From Gambelia wislizenii (lineage: Eukaryota; Chordata; Lepidosauria; Squamata; Crotaphytidae), in assembly GCA_030847615.1 (NCBI GenBank), contig JAUMIR010000001.1:379298687-379362686 (forward strand): a DNA stretch of 64,000 bases, read 5' to 3'. The notes beneath the pieces are model-generated. The model ran no database searches, was not told the origin of the DNA, and saw only the letters and a list, made by a program, of their open reading frames with translations. Below, piece after piece: positions 45,065 through 57,860 of this stretch; within the stretch, counting starts at the first letter, position 1, and every line of letters starts with the position of its first letter. The translations under genes were made by a program, and so were the position numbers.

Positions 45065-45818
45065 ACATACCCTCCAACTGTCCCAATTTGGCAGGGGCAG
45101 TCCCCGTTAATCCTCTGTCTTCCCACTTTTTCGCTTGATTTAAAAACGTCCCAGTTTCTCTCTCCTTCTCCTACTTTTCCCCTTTGCCATTGGGTTACTT
45201 CCTTTGATGCAAACTGTCATGTACTGGCATCCCCAGACTCAGTGACCAGCACTTTCAGAGATCAAAACAGAAAACTTTATAGTCACAGTAATCCAAAGAA
45301 CTATCCCTACAAGTTCATTGCTCAAAATGAAACCTAACTGACAAACAGTACACTAAAAGTATATTCCAATCTACAAAATCTGACAGGCTATACAGTCATT
45401 GGCTTATCAAACCACAGACACAGACACAGAGCCCATACTCCCTTTTACAGTCAGGCTACATACTCATTAACAAGCACAGAAAAATGCAAATACAATTAGC
45501 CACAAGGTTATATGACAAAACTGAACTTGGCAGGAAAAGGTCACATCTGGGACCAATCCTGACACAAATTCAGTTCAAAGTGCAAAAGTAGTTCACACTC
45601 AATTAACTCAGCAAGGGTAGAGGAGAGGTGAGGGAGAGAGGAGAAAAGAGGGCTGGAATATTGTCCTTCTCAAGAGACCCAGAAAAAAGCAAGCTGCTCC
45701 AACCTCTCCTAACTTATATGCTCTTTCTCACAAATAACTTTCACCATTTTTAACACAATCTGATGTTGCTTGACCACATGTGTCCTAGTTTTCACCTATG
45801 AGATGTTGGAGGGTATGT
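45065..45818. mobile_element. TIR element, ACATACCCTCCAAC family, copy 1
   Basis: Ends ACATACCCTCCAACTG and (complement) ACATACCCTCCAACAT, flanked by ACTT on both sides (45061-45064 and 45819-45822). Removing the LTR-like insert at 45215-45564 leaves about 400 bp. A second copy, split by an L1, is at 53243-58260. It is non-autonomous with no frame of interest. Confidence 0.78.
45215..45564 (-). mobile_element. Candidate solo LTR (350 bp)
   Basis: On minus it starts TGTCAGG and ends CATGACA, with 5-bp flanks CAAAC (45210-45214) and CAAAT (45565-45569). It interrupts the TIR element. TATAAA lies on minus at 45281-45276, about 60 bp before the end. TG...CA ends and a near-identical 5-bp TSD are what a solo LTR predicts. 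No gag or pol sequence lies beside it. It could be gypsy-like or an endogenous retrovirus LTR; which one is not shown. Confidence 0.55.
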
Positions 45819-47010
45819 ACTTCATGAAGGACATGACAATTGAAGGTGTATATGAACTGAGGCACAGGTCAGTGACAAAACTGTTAATGGAAGATACCAT
45901 TTCAAGACAACTGGTGGGAAAGATCACACAATTAGACATCATCAGCCTGTTCCAACAGCAGTTTCCCAACAACAACAACCATTTTTATTTCTTACCCACC
46001 TCTCCCCAAGGCTCAGGGCAGGGTACAACATACATTAAAATACAATATATGGCAAAGAATAATTTAAAAGCACAGATAAAAACACACAGGATTAAATAAA
46101 CATTAAAATTATTCATAGACTTTAAATACCAATTTAAAATTCATAGATTAGATTAGAATCAACTGGGTAGACCTGCCAGAAGAGATAGGTCTTTAGTGCT
46201 GTTTTAAATTCCAACAGCACATTTAGCTGTTGAATCTCTTGCGGCAGGTCATTTCACAGTCTGGGAGCCTGACGAAAAGGTGCTATGGGTGACAGTTGCC
46301 ACTCTAGTCTTTGCTGGTTGAAGCAAATGTCCCCCAGAGGACCTGAGTGTATGGGGTTGATTGTACAGGAGGAGATGATCCTGAAGGTAACAATATCCAT
46401 AAAGCAAAAACAAAACAAAACAAAGACACCATGGGAAGGAAGAAGGTGCCAACATCTAGACCTAATCTAGCTAAGTTATCATATAATATCCACAAGGCCA
46501 ACTCACAACAACTCACTGGTGGAAAGAAAGGAGTGAGGTAAACAGGCAAAGGCCTTGGACCTTTCCAGTTGGACTAGCCCCTCTTCTCAACTGGACCCAC
46601 TAACATCAACTGCCCTGAGGGAAGAACCATTGGTTGTTGGCTCTTGCTCCAGTGGATCTGGCTGTATTGGTTGGTTTTATTTTTTTAACATGTACTTCTT
46701 GCAGCATCTATCATACATTATAAAAGATGTAATCCACCTTGAGGATTTTAGTTAAAAAGTGGGGTATAAATCTATTAAATGAATAAATAATCTGCCAGAT
46801 TTCCATTCATCCGCATGCCACACTTGGTACCATGAAAAAGACTCAAGTGTCTGTCTATCTGTCTGTGCATTCCCGTGATGAAGGATTCAATAGTGTCATC
46901 CTAATATCTCCAATGTGAAGTGGTACAGTCTAGGAACAGTTATACTTTGATAAAAAGACAGAGGACTTTTATCAGAGGAGGCAAATAGCAGCAAAAAAAC
47001 CTGTGTCATT
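45819..47010. other. Mostly unassigned with two tail-like repeats
   Basis: ACCCACCTCTCCCCAAGGCT and TACAACATACATTAAAATAC at about 45975-46115 resemble a dispersed lizard repeat end. At 46712-46790 GTAATCCACCTTGAGG and GTGGGGTATAAATC match the tail design at 31722-31816. A lone GGACTTTTATCAGAGG at 46973-46988 resembles a transposon end without a partner. Confidence 0.4.
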
Positions 47011-47194
47011 TAAGACGTGACAATAGCAGAAAAGGTAAAATTATTGGACATCCTTGTTGCTTACCCGTACCCACTGGCGTGAATAAGGTATCACATTTTA
47101 TTGATGGCCTAGTCCACAGCAGGAATGCAGCAGGAACAGGTAAGCAATGATGTCATCTGGTAATTCCTGCCCCTTCTGCTATCGTCACATCCTA
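47011..47194. mobile_element. 184-bp TIR element
   Basis: Left GACGTGACAATAGCAGAA and complemented right GATGTGACGATAGCAGAA match at 16 of 18. The outermost bases TAA and TAG suggest a 3-bp TSD. Its inner part resembles 17620-17730 (GGTATCAC-like and GATGTCATC boxes), so it may belong with the degenerate element there. Confidence 0.6.
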
Positions 47195-47229
47195 GTTAAT
47201 AATAAAACAATATAATAATTCTTTAAATT

Positions 47230-47530
47230 CAATCTATGGTGCCTACACATTGAGAATACTGTGTGCAGCTCAAATCAAGTAACTCCATTTCAAAAAAAAG
47301 ATATGTAGTGGAATTTAAGAAGGTGCATGAAAGGTCAGTCAGAATTATCTTGGACTTTGGAGCAAATGTTTGAGGTTTTTGAAAGTTGAGAATTAGAGAT
47401 GACTCAGGGCAAATGAAAGAAGTTTACAAAATTATACAAGGTACAGAGAGAGTCAAGAGAAAGAGAAATTATCTCTCTCTCCATCTCAGACCCTAAAACT
47501 AGGGTCACCCAGCCCTTGCAGTAGATACAG
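47230..47530 (+). mobile_element. Very old CR1-like fragment
   Basis: ATACTGTGTGCAGCTCAAAT, TGAGAATTAGAGATGACTCA and AAGAAGTTTACAAAATTATA follow the order of the CR1/L3 thumb and 3' region. It is heavily diverged, with no open frame. Confidence 0.5.
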
Positions 47531-48125
47531 GTTCGTCAAAGGAATGTGCTTCTCCAATTGATCCAAAAATTAATGAATGGAGCCTTGGAGCCTACTATCA
47601 AAAGATGTGCTGCAATGAAAGGGAATTTGCCACCCTCAAGGTAAATCTAGCAGTGGCTGCTCATTACAAGGACCTATAATTTAGAAAAGTTACTTTTTGG
47701 ACTACAATTCCCAAAATTCCTAACAATCACAACCAGTGCTCATGGGTAAAGGATTGGGAAGTTGTAGCCCACAATGAGAACTTTTATATGTTCTGTGCTG
47801 ATAATCACAGTCAGCCTCTAAGTTTGGAGAGATATGCCTCTGAATATCAGATGCGAGGATAGTGCTGAGTACCAGGTGCTGTCTGCCCTCTAAACCCACT
47901 ATAAGTCATAAAGCATATATGGAATCACCAGGTCCAGAAGCACCAGAAATCTGAATACCAGATGCTGGAGAGAATTTGGAGGCGGACACTTTCTCAGCAC
48001 TTTTGCCTTTATGTCCTGTTAATTTTTTTTGGCTGAATGCTGTTGGAAACAGTCTCATAGCCCACAAGAATCCATCATTTGATTCAGCAGCAGGGGCAGC
48101 ACAAGATGCTGTGCCCTTTCACTGT

Positions 48126-49102
48126 TTCATAGAATCATAAAATTGCAGAGTTGGAAGAGACCACGAGGGCCATCCAGTCCAACCCCCTGCCATGCAGGAA
48201 ATCACGATCAAAGCATCCCCGACAGATGGCCATCCAGCCTCTGTTTAAAGACCTCCAAGGAAGGAGACCCCACCACACTCCGAGGGAGTGCGTTCCACTG
48301 CCGAACAGCTCTTACTGTCAAAAAGTTCCTCCTAATGTTGAGGTGGAATCTCTGTTCCTGGAGCTTGCACCCATTGCTCCGTGTTCCAGTCTCTGGAGCA
48401 GCAGAAAACAAGCCTGCTCCATCCTCAGTGTGACATCCCTTCAAATACTTAAACAGGGCTATCATATCGCCTCTTAACCGTCTTTTTTCCAGGCTAAACA
48501 TACCCAGCTCCCTAAGTCTCTCTTCATAAGGCATCATTTCCAGACCTTTCACCATTTTGGTTGCCCTTCTCTGGACACGCTCCAATTTGTCCATATCCTT
48601 TTTGAATTGTGGTGCCCAGAACTGGACACAGTATTCTAAGTGAGGTCTGACCAAGGCAGAATAGAGTGGCACTATTACTTCCCTTGATCTAGACACTATA
48701 CTTCTATTGATACAGCCCAAAATCGCATTGGCCTTTTTAGCTGCCGCATCGCACTGTTGGCTCATGTTCAACTTGTGGTCTACTAGGACTCCTAGATCCC
48801 TTTCGCACGTAGTCTCATTCAGCCAGGTCTCTCCCATCCTATATTTATGCATTTCATTTTTCCGCCCTAAATGCAGTACTTTACATTTCTCCGTATTGAA
48901 TTTCATTTTGTTAGCTTTGGCCCAGCTCTCCAGTCTATCCAGGTCATTCTGAATTTTGATCCTGTCCTCTAGGGTATTAGCTACTCCTCCTAATTTGGTG
49001 TCATCTGCAAATTTGATAAGTATGCCCCTAATTCCCTCATCCAAGTCATTGATAAAGATGTTGAATAGCACTGGGCCCAGGACAGAACCCTGTGGCACCC
49101 CA
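48126..49102 (-). mobile_element. Young 5'-truncated CR1 LINE
   Basis: The 3' tail is at 48126-48145. The element extends up to GGGTGCCACAGGG in the RT palm, where homology stops. It is almost identical in extent to the inverted segment at 28189-29187, and its reading frame is intact from truncation to stop. Confidence 0.93.
48208..49098 (-). pseudogene. CR1 RT C-terminal half, uninterrupted 296-aa frame
   Basis: Starts [20 protein letters not shown], carries [12 protein letters not shown] with both catalytic aspartates, then the thumb ([52 protein letters not shown]) and the CR1 C terminus ([29 protein letters not shown]). The lack of any stop in 296 codons indicates a recent insertion. It has no fingers, endonuclease or ORF1, so it is inert. 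Its initial ATG falls in truncated sequence by chance. Confidence 0.92.
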
Positions 49103-51646
49103 TCCTTTTCTCCATCACTACTTTAACTCCTAGTCTCCTCCTTCTATCACTTGACTGGCTGGGGCCCTTCCTCAGAATGAGGCTTTATGGGCACAACCAA
49201 TCTCCACAGTTACTTTCTCTGCATTATTTTGCTCTGCAGATCCCTCAAGGTAAGGCATTTGAGGCTTCTTAGAGGTTTTGGAGAGTTCCATATGGGCTGC
49301 TTTTCTGCTCTGGCCCTGCTGTAGCAGGAATATCGCTGCTACATTTCTCCAGAGTCCCCCAAGGCTATGCTCTGGACAAACTCACTGGTTGTTTCCAGCT
49401 GGAGAGTGACCAGTGAGGTTCACATGGCCCTCTCAATAGGATAATGTCTGTGTAATTCTCTGAACCTCAGACTTTACTGCTTGAGTCAGATGGCTCAACC
49501 TGGCTAATCACAGGGCTCTTCAGTACTATTTTATTTCTTCATGGCACAAGAAATCAAATGATGCAATAACATTCCAAGACATTCCACACAATGCTATCTG
49601 ATAAAGTTAGCTTTACAATTACATGCGACAACTGGCCAGAAGAGATAAACAGAACTCTTCCTTGTCCTGTCCTCTGACTTTCTTTAGATACAAAACTCTT
49701 CTCAGAAGAAGAATACTGCTCAGCATGGTCATTTTGAAAAACCTTTGCATCTATTATATAACTTCTCCATATTTTGCATATAAATAGAATTCTTCACAGG
49801 TTTATTAATGTTCCAGTTTGATGTGCCCACTAACCCTGACTCAATAAAGCTTCCATTATCACAAACATTATTGGGAAAGTTGCTAAATTAGTCAGATTGA
49901 CAAGTTTTAAATAGCCTAAATGCTGACTGATTGAATTTTCATATTTCTTGAGAACATCTCGCTCCTTTAACCGGCATAATATTACCACAGATGCTCTTAC
50001 TGGAAAGGATTCTTTCAGATTTCTTCATCACACCCTGCTTCTTCCTCTAGGATGAGCCACTGTTTTCAACTCAACAGCTCTTCAAGAACAGCACATATTA
50101 CAAACAACAGATTTGGGAAGAGAGAACTAAATCTAAATCTGTAGATTATCACAATTATACTAGATATAGTATAACTATAACTAGAAATACCCATTATCAG
50201 CCCTATGTGTTCTATATGTCAAACGAAAGAAAAGGAAAAGAAAGAACCCATTCTCAAGCGGGGCGAGGGATGCAATAGTACAGGAAATTATTGCATTTCC
50301 TGCAATGAATGATCACATGATCTTCTCAGATGATGGCTAACTTGCAGAAATGGGCAAGTGATAGCTACTGGATGAATGATTGCACAATCCAATACAGCCT
50401 CTTTATGGGATATTTTATGTTAGCATACACTCCAAGGAATGCTAGTTAGAAGGGATGGATCTTACATGGTTGGTCAAGCAGCATAAAAGTAATATGAGAG
50501 AAGAGGTATGCCTGATACATTTGTGAAAATTTGAGAACTGAAAAATAGAGACCTTTACTTAATCAAGCATTGCCTCCTCAGTGCTAAAGACTTTTCCTTT
50601 CCTCATAGCTTCTTTCATTTTCATTTCCCTTTCCTCCTTTCTCCCTTCTTTCTCTGCCTTTCATTCTTCTATTTCCTCTCATTGTCACTATAGTTTAATG
50701 CTGCAATCTATTCCTACTCCTTCTCCAATAACGCCCCCTTGTCGTGGGAGAGAGGCTTGCGTACCCTAATGATGTTTTGAGCTATGCTGGCAGTGGCATA
50801 ATAGCCACCGGTAGGGCCTCCCATGCCAGACAGATCAAAATCAAAGGGTCTGACAAAGACCGTCAAAGAGCAAGATGGGCTCACTAGCCTTATGGCAACC
50901 ATCCTAAGAGAAGAAAAACTCTAATTCCAAACCCGGGCAGATGGTGCTCATTCAAACTTGTAAGGACAACCATCTAAGAGAAGGAAACTCTAAGCAAACC
51001 TATGACCCAAGGACCTCGTTGCTACCGTCCATGCTTGCAAGGCCACAGCAGATGAACCTTTGGTTTAAAGGGTGAGGCCAGTTCAATTCAATTGGACAAG
51101 AGTAGACATTTTTTAGATTTTCATGAAAGCCAAATGGTTTCTGAATATAGGAAACTTGAGGAAGGTGGAAAATATTTTCAATGTGAGGCAAACACGCCAG
51201 TCAATAGTTGTAGATTCTTTTGATTTGCATTGTAAATAAGTATACACAAACAAGGGGAAACCATGATGATTCCACTTTGAATCACCACTACCTTAAGGTT
51301 CCCTTGGTCCCTACACTCCTCTCAAAGTACAGCTGGCATCAGGATCTTTACTTCCACTGTTGTCTATGTACTTTATTTATTTATTTATTTTTATTTTATT
51401 TTATTTATATAAAATAAAGGCAAATCGTCTAGGCTTTTTGGCTTTATTGCTCTAGTTAAAGTGTCCCACACTAAGTGTTGATGGGATTAGTAGCAAACAT
51501 AATTTTAATGAATGCACTTTAGGATGTTAATATTACAGTATTTACTCATTAATACTAAGACGTCAAGTTACAGTTACTCTTTAGCCTTAACAAATTACCT
51601 TTCAAAGACATAAAAATACATTCTTTGCTTATAGAGTCTCTCTCTG
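49103..51646. other. Unassigned 2.5-kb stretch with (TTTA)n
   Basis: A TTTA/TTTTA microsatellite lies at 51369-51417. Short frames only. No recognisable repeat or domain. Confidence 0.4.
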
Positions 51647-53063
51647 GACATTATCAGACTAGCGTGTTAAAATGCTGTAATAACGCAAGTAAGGAAGGTG
51701 GAAGCATTGTAGCATCATAACTGAAATTGTCAGACAACTACCACTCGTGATTTAAGAATGGGATTAAAGGTCCCGTGACAGTAACACTTATCTTTGCATT
51801 ACCTTTCATTTACAATATATTCATTAAAAGCTTTTAATTGGCCCATGCATGCTCCTTTAAGAGAAATGTCCACTTCTGTGTTAACCAGAGTGCAAGATCT
51901 CAGTGGTTCTCATGAGAAGATGTGAGTCCACATAAAAACACCGAAAGCACTTTAAGAAACAGATTAAATACACAGATAAGCCCTGAAACATACATAAAAA
52001 CTTGCCAGCAATACGGGACAGTTCATAAAAAGAGAACCCTGTCAGGTGTTTTCACATTGTCACCTGAACATTTTCTCAGGGATGGGGGAAATAGACAGAT
52101 ATAGAATGGGTGACACCTGGCTTGATGGCAGTACATGTGAAAGGGATCTAGGAGTCTTAGTAGACCACAAGCTGAACATGAGTCAGCAGTGGGATGCAGC
52201 AGCTAAACAAGCCAATGAGATTCTAGGCTGCATCAATAGGAGTATAGTGTCTAGAATAGATCAAGTGAAGTAATAGTGCCACTGTATTCTGCTTTGATCA
52301 GACCTCACCTGGAATACTGTGTCCAGTTCTGGGCACCACAATTCAGGAAGGATATTGAGAAGCTGGAACATGTCCAGAGGAGAGCAACAGAATGGTGGGA
52401 GGTCTGGAAGCCATGCTCTATGAGGAGCAGCTTAGGGAGCTGGGATTGTTTAGTTTGGAGAAGAGAAGGTTGAGAGATAACATGATAGCCATATTTAAAT
52501 ATTTGAAGGGATGTCATATTGAGGATGGAGTAAGATTGTTTTCTGCTGCTCCGGAGACTAGGATATGGAGCAATGGGTTCAAATTACAGGAAAAGATTCC
52601 ACCTAAACATTAGGAAGAATTTCCTGACAGTAAGAGCTGTTTGGAAATGGAATACACTGCCTTGGCGTGTGGTGGAGTCACCTTCTTTGAAGGTTTTTAA
52701 GCAGAGGCTGGATGGCCATATGTTGGGAATGATTTGAATGTGTATTCCTGCGTGGCAGGGGTTGGACTGTATGGCCCTTTTGGTTTCTTCCAACTCTATG
52801 ATTCTAGGATCCTAAAAGGAACACCCAGTTACGCTATATTCTCATGATTACAGCAGGACTTGGTTTCACACACTCCTCAATACTGCAAAAATAACAATAT
52901 TGAGGATCTATTCACAGCTTAGCCCATGAATTAAAAAATATGTCTTATTCACAGCGGGTGCACATGTTGGCTATGGGAGGAGGACGGTGTCGTCTGATAA
53001 CTTCAGTCATTGTGTCATTATCGCATCACAATGATGCAATTTTTGCCTTGGCTGATAAAGTCC
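51647..53063. mobile_element. TIR element, GGACTTTATCAG family, copy 3, containing a CR1
   Basis: Left GGACATTATCAGAC and complemented right GGACTTTATCAGCC are flanked by a perfect TCT on each side (51644-51646 and 53064-53066). This is the clearest evidence for a 3-bp TSD in this family. About 720 bp of the interior is a plus-strand CR1. Confidence 0.8.
52083..52807 (+). mobile_element. Old CR1 3' fragment inside a DNA transposon
   Basis: Encodes [55 protein letters not shown] and [18 protein letters not shown] in shifting frames. The 3' UTR follows (GAATTTCCTGACAGTAAGAG) and ends near CAACTCTATGATTCTAGGAT. Frameshifts near 52270 and 52392 show that it is older than the copies at 28 and 48 kb. 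Confidence 0.9.
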
Positions 53064-53617
53064 TCTGTCTCCCTCTCTCCTCCTACAAATCCCTTCTACT
53101 CTCCACAGAGCACAGTTGCTACCTAAAACTCTCCTCATTGTCCCTACATCATTCCAACAGGACTACCTTCCTCTCAACTAATCACCACCTCTATGCAAAT
53201 TCACTCTCCTCCAAATATTCCACACTCTGTGCTCATTCCTTACATACCCTCCAATATTTCACAGGTGAAAAGTGGAACATGTATGACCAAACAACACCAG
53301 GCTGTGTTCAAGATGGCAAACAGTATTGACGAGCAAGGACACATAAGGTGGAAGAGGCTGCAGCAGTTACTTTTGCCTGAGTGTAGTGGAAAGGGCAAGA
53401 TTCCACTCCTCCTCTCCTCTCCCCGTGCTGAGGTAGTTGAGTGCAAACTGCTTTTGTCCAATTTGAAGCAATTAACATAAGCTGCGGACAAAGGTGCAAA
53501 TTGGGAGAGGAAAGAAACTAAGACATTTTTAAAGCAGGTGAAAAACTAGGAGGATGAAGAAGACTAAATATAATAATAATAAATAATAAAAACTAAAAGA
53601 GGAGAAAAAGTTCAAAA

Positions 53618-56600
53618 TGGAGGTAAAAATCTTATCGTGGAACGTAAAAGGATTAAACACAGACACTCTCTCTCTCTCTGTCTTTTCTTCGCAAACAAAG
53701 ATTCAGGAAGGACTCATCCCGCACTTTCTGCAAGCGTGCTGATGACTAAAAAGGCCAATCCGAGATAAACAAGTGCGGATGCAGAAAGCACAGCAGAAGG
53801 TCTCCTTGGGTGATATTTCCAGGTTGTGATTCTTTCTGCGTTGTTGTTTCTCTTCAAGACTTGTTCGGCGTGAGTTCTCAAATAAGGCTGCAGCATTGTG
53901 GATAGTGTGTCTCCATGCCTCCCGATGTGAGGCCATGGCAGACCATTGTTGGTGATCAATTTGGCCAAGCCTGAGATGCTGTTTCAGGGAGTCCTTGTAT
54001 CGCTTTTTTGGAGCGGCCCTCTTACACTGACCTGTGGCAAGTTCACCGTAGAATACTATTTTTGGGAGGCGATGGTCCTCCATCCTAGAAATGTGCCCTG
54101 CCCTGCTGGTGATCCCTGCTTGCTCAAGGACAGCAACATTCATCACATAGTCAGTCCAGTGTATATTTAGGATTGTGCATATACAGCGCTGATGAAAACG
54201 TTCGAGGAGTCGTAAGTGGTGGCGATAGGTGACCCATGTTTCAGATCCATAAAGGAGAATAGACAGTACAATGGCTCTATACACACTGATTTTTGTGCTT
54301 CACCTCAGGTGTTTATTACTCCAGACTCTTAAACACAGACTATAAAAGAAGACAAATATTCCATCATTTAGAAAAAGCCAAATTAGTTATAGCCTGCCCT
54401 CAGGAAACAAGAATAAAGGAAAAAGATGAGAAATATTTGAGCAATCCCAAATTAGGACAGTGTTTCATAGCGACGGATCAGAAAAAGAAAAAAGGAGTGG
54501 CAATCTATATAAGCAGAAAGTATTCAGCCGAACTGAGATTTAAAGATCAAGAAGGATCTTATATAGGCTTGCAAATAAAAATTCAAGATACAAATATGCT
54601 TCTGGTGGGGGTATATACCCCAATTCAATCTCAAGAAAGCTTTTTTAAGAAGCTACATGCAGAAATCACTAATTGTAATATAAATGAAATGTGTTGATGA
54701 TGGGTGATTGGAATGGGGTAATAGATCTTAAGTTTCATAGATTTTCAGACAAATTTTAAAAAAAACAAGGAAAATTGCCTAACTCTTTTTTTGAGCTGAA
54801 AGAAGATCTAGAACTGAGAAATATTTGGAGGTGGAAATATGGTCAGGCAAAAGGATTTACATTCTACTCAGAGGTGCACAAATCACTATCAAGGATAGAC
54901 ATGTTTTATGCGACAAAGGGTATTCAAACAATTATAAAAGACATGGAAGTAAGACCAAATTGGATATCATATCATAACCCAATTATGATAACGCTGAAAG
55001 AAAGAAGGTGGGAATTCAATTGGCGCCTGAATAACCACCTTTTGAGTGATGAAAAGAGTATTAAGAAAGCAAAGGGAGCCTTAAGCCTATATTTCATAGA
55101 AAACACATCTGAAAATATAAGAGCAAAAATATCATGGGAAGCCAGTAAGGCAGTAATGAGGGTTTTTATTTTCATAAAACAAGCGTATGAAAAGAAAAGG
55201 GAGGAATAAAAGAAATTACAAGCATTATTACAAGAAATATCAAAGAAATAAATTTCTGATACTTCTATACAAAACTGTATAATGACAATTCAGAAACAAA
55301 TTCATTGGAAGACAAAATAAATGAATAAACAACCAGAAGGTAGAGAGTTTTACAGAGTCTCAAAAAGAAATACTAGATAGAGATTTCACAATGATGGAAA
55401 TTGTAGAAGCCATTAACAATTTGAAACAAGATAAAGCTCCATGTCCAGGCAGGTTCTCCTCAACCTACTATAAGAAATTGAGCGATGAGTTATCGTTACC
55501 ACTATTAAAAACATTGAATGCCATAAAAACAGAGGGTATTCCAGATTCATGGAAAGAAACATATATTACAGTGTTACCAAAGGAAGGAAGAGACCAAAGA
55601 GATCCAAGAAATTATCGACCAATCTCGTTATTAAATCTGGATTATAAAATTTTCACATCCATCCTAGCTCAAAGTTTCAAGAATATTCTCAATCAAATTA
55701 TTCATGAAGACCAAAACAGGGTTTTTGCCAAATAGACATCTGCGAAATAATTTAAGAATGGTAATAAATATCATAGAATATTATGAATATCATAAAGAGA
55801 AAAAATTAGCCATGCTTTTTCTGGATGCAAAAAAAGCATTTGACAATGTGAAATGGCTATTTCTGAAAGCAGTGATTGAGAAGATGAATATTGGTGATAA
55901 GTTTAAGTTTTGGATTGATGAGATATATAAAGATCAAGTGACATTTGTGAAGATAAATGGTGAAAAAACAGAGCAGATCAAAATAAAGAAAGGTACAAGG
56001 CAAGGATGCCCATTGTCACCATTATTATTCATAATGGTAATAGAAGTATTAAATAACATTATAAGAAGGAATGGAAAGATCAAAGGAACAAGAATTAAAG
56101 AGCATGAATATAAGCTTAAAGCGTTTGCCAACGACTTGGTAGTCATATTGGAAGACCCATTGGAACAGATAGAGGAGATTGTAAAGATACTAGAAGAATT
56201 TGAAATAGTATCGGGAATAAAGATAAATAAAGATAAGATGGCAGTCTTAATAAAAAAAATATCAGGAAAGCAGAAGAACAAATAATAAGTAAAAAATCAG
56301 GCTTCAAAATTGAAAGGAAAATAAAGTATTTGGGAATATGGTTAACTCAAAAAAATTCAGAACTTTTTGAGAACAATTACAAAATAGCATGGAAGGAATA
56401 AAGAAACATCTAATAAACTGGTCCAAAAAACATCTCTCCTTATTAGGAAGAATAGCGTCTATTAAAATGACAGTACTCCCCAAATTTATGTTTCTTTTTC
56501 AAAACATACCAATAATAATAAACTATAAATGCTTTAAAGAATGGAATACACAAATTCTGAAGTATATTTGGGAAGGAAAGAAAGCTCGAATTAGAATGAA

Positions 56601-57860
56601 GTTATTAACAGATAATAAAGATCGAGGGAGCTGTGCATTTCCGAATCTATACCTGTACATCAAGCAAGTGTGTTAACCTGGCTGGAAGACTGGATCAATT
56701 TGAAAAATAGAAAATTATTAAGTTTAGAAAGTCATGAACTAATTTTCAGGTGGCACGCATATATGCTATATAATAAAAAGAAGGAAAACAAGGCATTTGA
56801 TAATCATTACATCAGAAAGGCATTACTTAGAGTATGGATGGGCGTAAAGTCAAAATTTTATCAAAGGATACCGCTGTGGGCTTCACCCCAAGAAGCGTGG
56901 TTTGGAAGGTCGAAAAGTGAGGGTCAAGCCTGGCTGAAATATCAAGGAATCTTGACGGGGTTAACTAGAGACAATACAAAACTAAAAACAAGGGAAAAGC
57001 TGGAAGAAGAGGGACTAAAAATAAATTGGTTTTTGTATAAGCAAATTCACGAAAGATACAAAATGGATATGAAGTTGACAAGTTTTCAGACAGAACAAAA
57101 TGAATTAGATAAAGTGTTTCTTGATGATGGTAAACATCATATAGCAAAGTATTACAGTATATTATTAGAAAGAGAGTTGGAGGATGAGCAAGTCAAAGAC
57201 CACATGGTAACATGGGCAAGAGAGATAGGTCATATAATAGAAATGGAAAGGTGGGAAAAAGTGTGGAAGTACATGCACAAATTCTCTTTGTCCGAAGCCA
57301 TGAAGGAGAACTACGTAAAAATGTTTTTCCAATGGCATCTCACACCAGTTAGATTAGATAAAATTTATAAAACAGGCAAAAGGAACTATTGGAAATGCAG
57401 AGAAACTGAGGGAACTTTTTCTCACATGTGGTGGAGGTGCCAGTGGGCAAAAAATTTTTGGAAGAAGGTACATATAAAAATAAGCAAGATTCTGGGAATA
57501 AATTTTCCTTTAGAACCTGAGACTTATCTTTTGAACATGGTGGACAAAATTAATGCAGTCAATGTGAAAAACAAAAAGAGGATATTAATGTATATGATAA
57601 CTTGTGCAAGAATCACCTACACTAGATTTTGGAAAGAAGAAACAATACCAACAATTGAGAATTGGCTAAATAAATTATATGATGCTCTAGATATGGATAG
57701 ACTCACAGCCCTTTTGAATGGGAAACCTGTAGATATAGTAGAAAAAGAATGGGAGCCAGTAAAAAAAGTATGGAAAATAAAATGGGGGACAGGTAGAAAA
57801 AGGTGTAATGGACTTTACCCACTAATGTATGGACCAGGATTAGCCTGGGAACATATTTAA
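53618..57860 (+). pseudogene. L1 ORF2, interrupted and catalytically damaged
   Basis: The ATG at 53618 gives MEVKILSWNVKGLN, then the insertion, then CPQETRIKEKDEKYL in the same frame. The endonuclease SDH motif reads SYHNP (54967-54981), losing a catalytic Asp. RT shows CPGRFSSTYY, SWKETYITVLPKEGRDQRD, LDAKKAFDNVKW and GTRQGCPLSPLLF. The active site FADD reads FAND (56124-56135), another lost Asp. The thumb and C terminus are open for 396 aa (56670-57860), with a CCHC-like WRCQWAKNFW region. Excluding the insertion and its duplicated target, it spans 3.57 kb. Several frameshifts separate the pieces. Confidence 0.92.
53665..54328 (-). mobile_element. Unclassified LINE, 5'-truncated copy inserted in L1 endonuclease
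   Basis: Perfect 12-bp TSD TTAAACACAGAC (53653-53664 and 54329-54340). The 3' end is a (GA)n tail on minus. A 193-aa frame (53703-54284) encodes SILLYGSETWVTYRHHLRLL, then AGHISRMEDHRLPKIVFYGE, RYKDSLKQHLRLGQID, and a terminal zinc finger of C-X2-C-X12-H-X3-C form. Relative to 36621-37151 it lacks about 12 residues after GITS. It gives the C terminus of the family that the other copy lacks. Confidence 0.9.

Noticed and set aside
46973..46988. Fourth full GGACTTTATCAG element
   Set aside because: Only one end resembles the family; no partner end or TSD was found.
48208..49098. Intact 296-aa gene
   Set aside because: It is the C-terminal half of CR1 RT without fingers or endonuclease; the ATG is accidental.
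56670..57860. Host protein of 396 aa
   Set aside because: It is the L1 ORF2 thumb and C terminus, continuous with RT upstream and lying inside a TSD-bounded L1.
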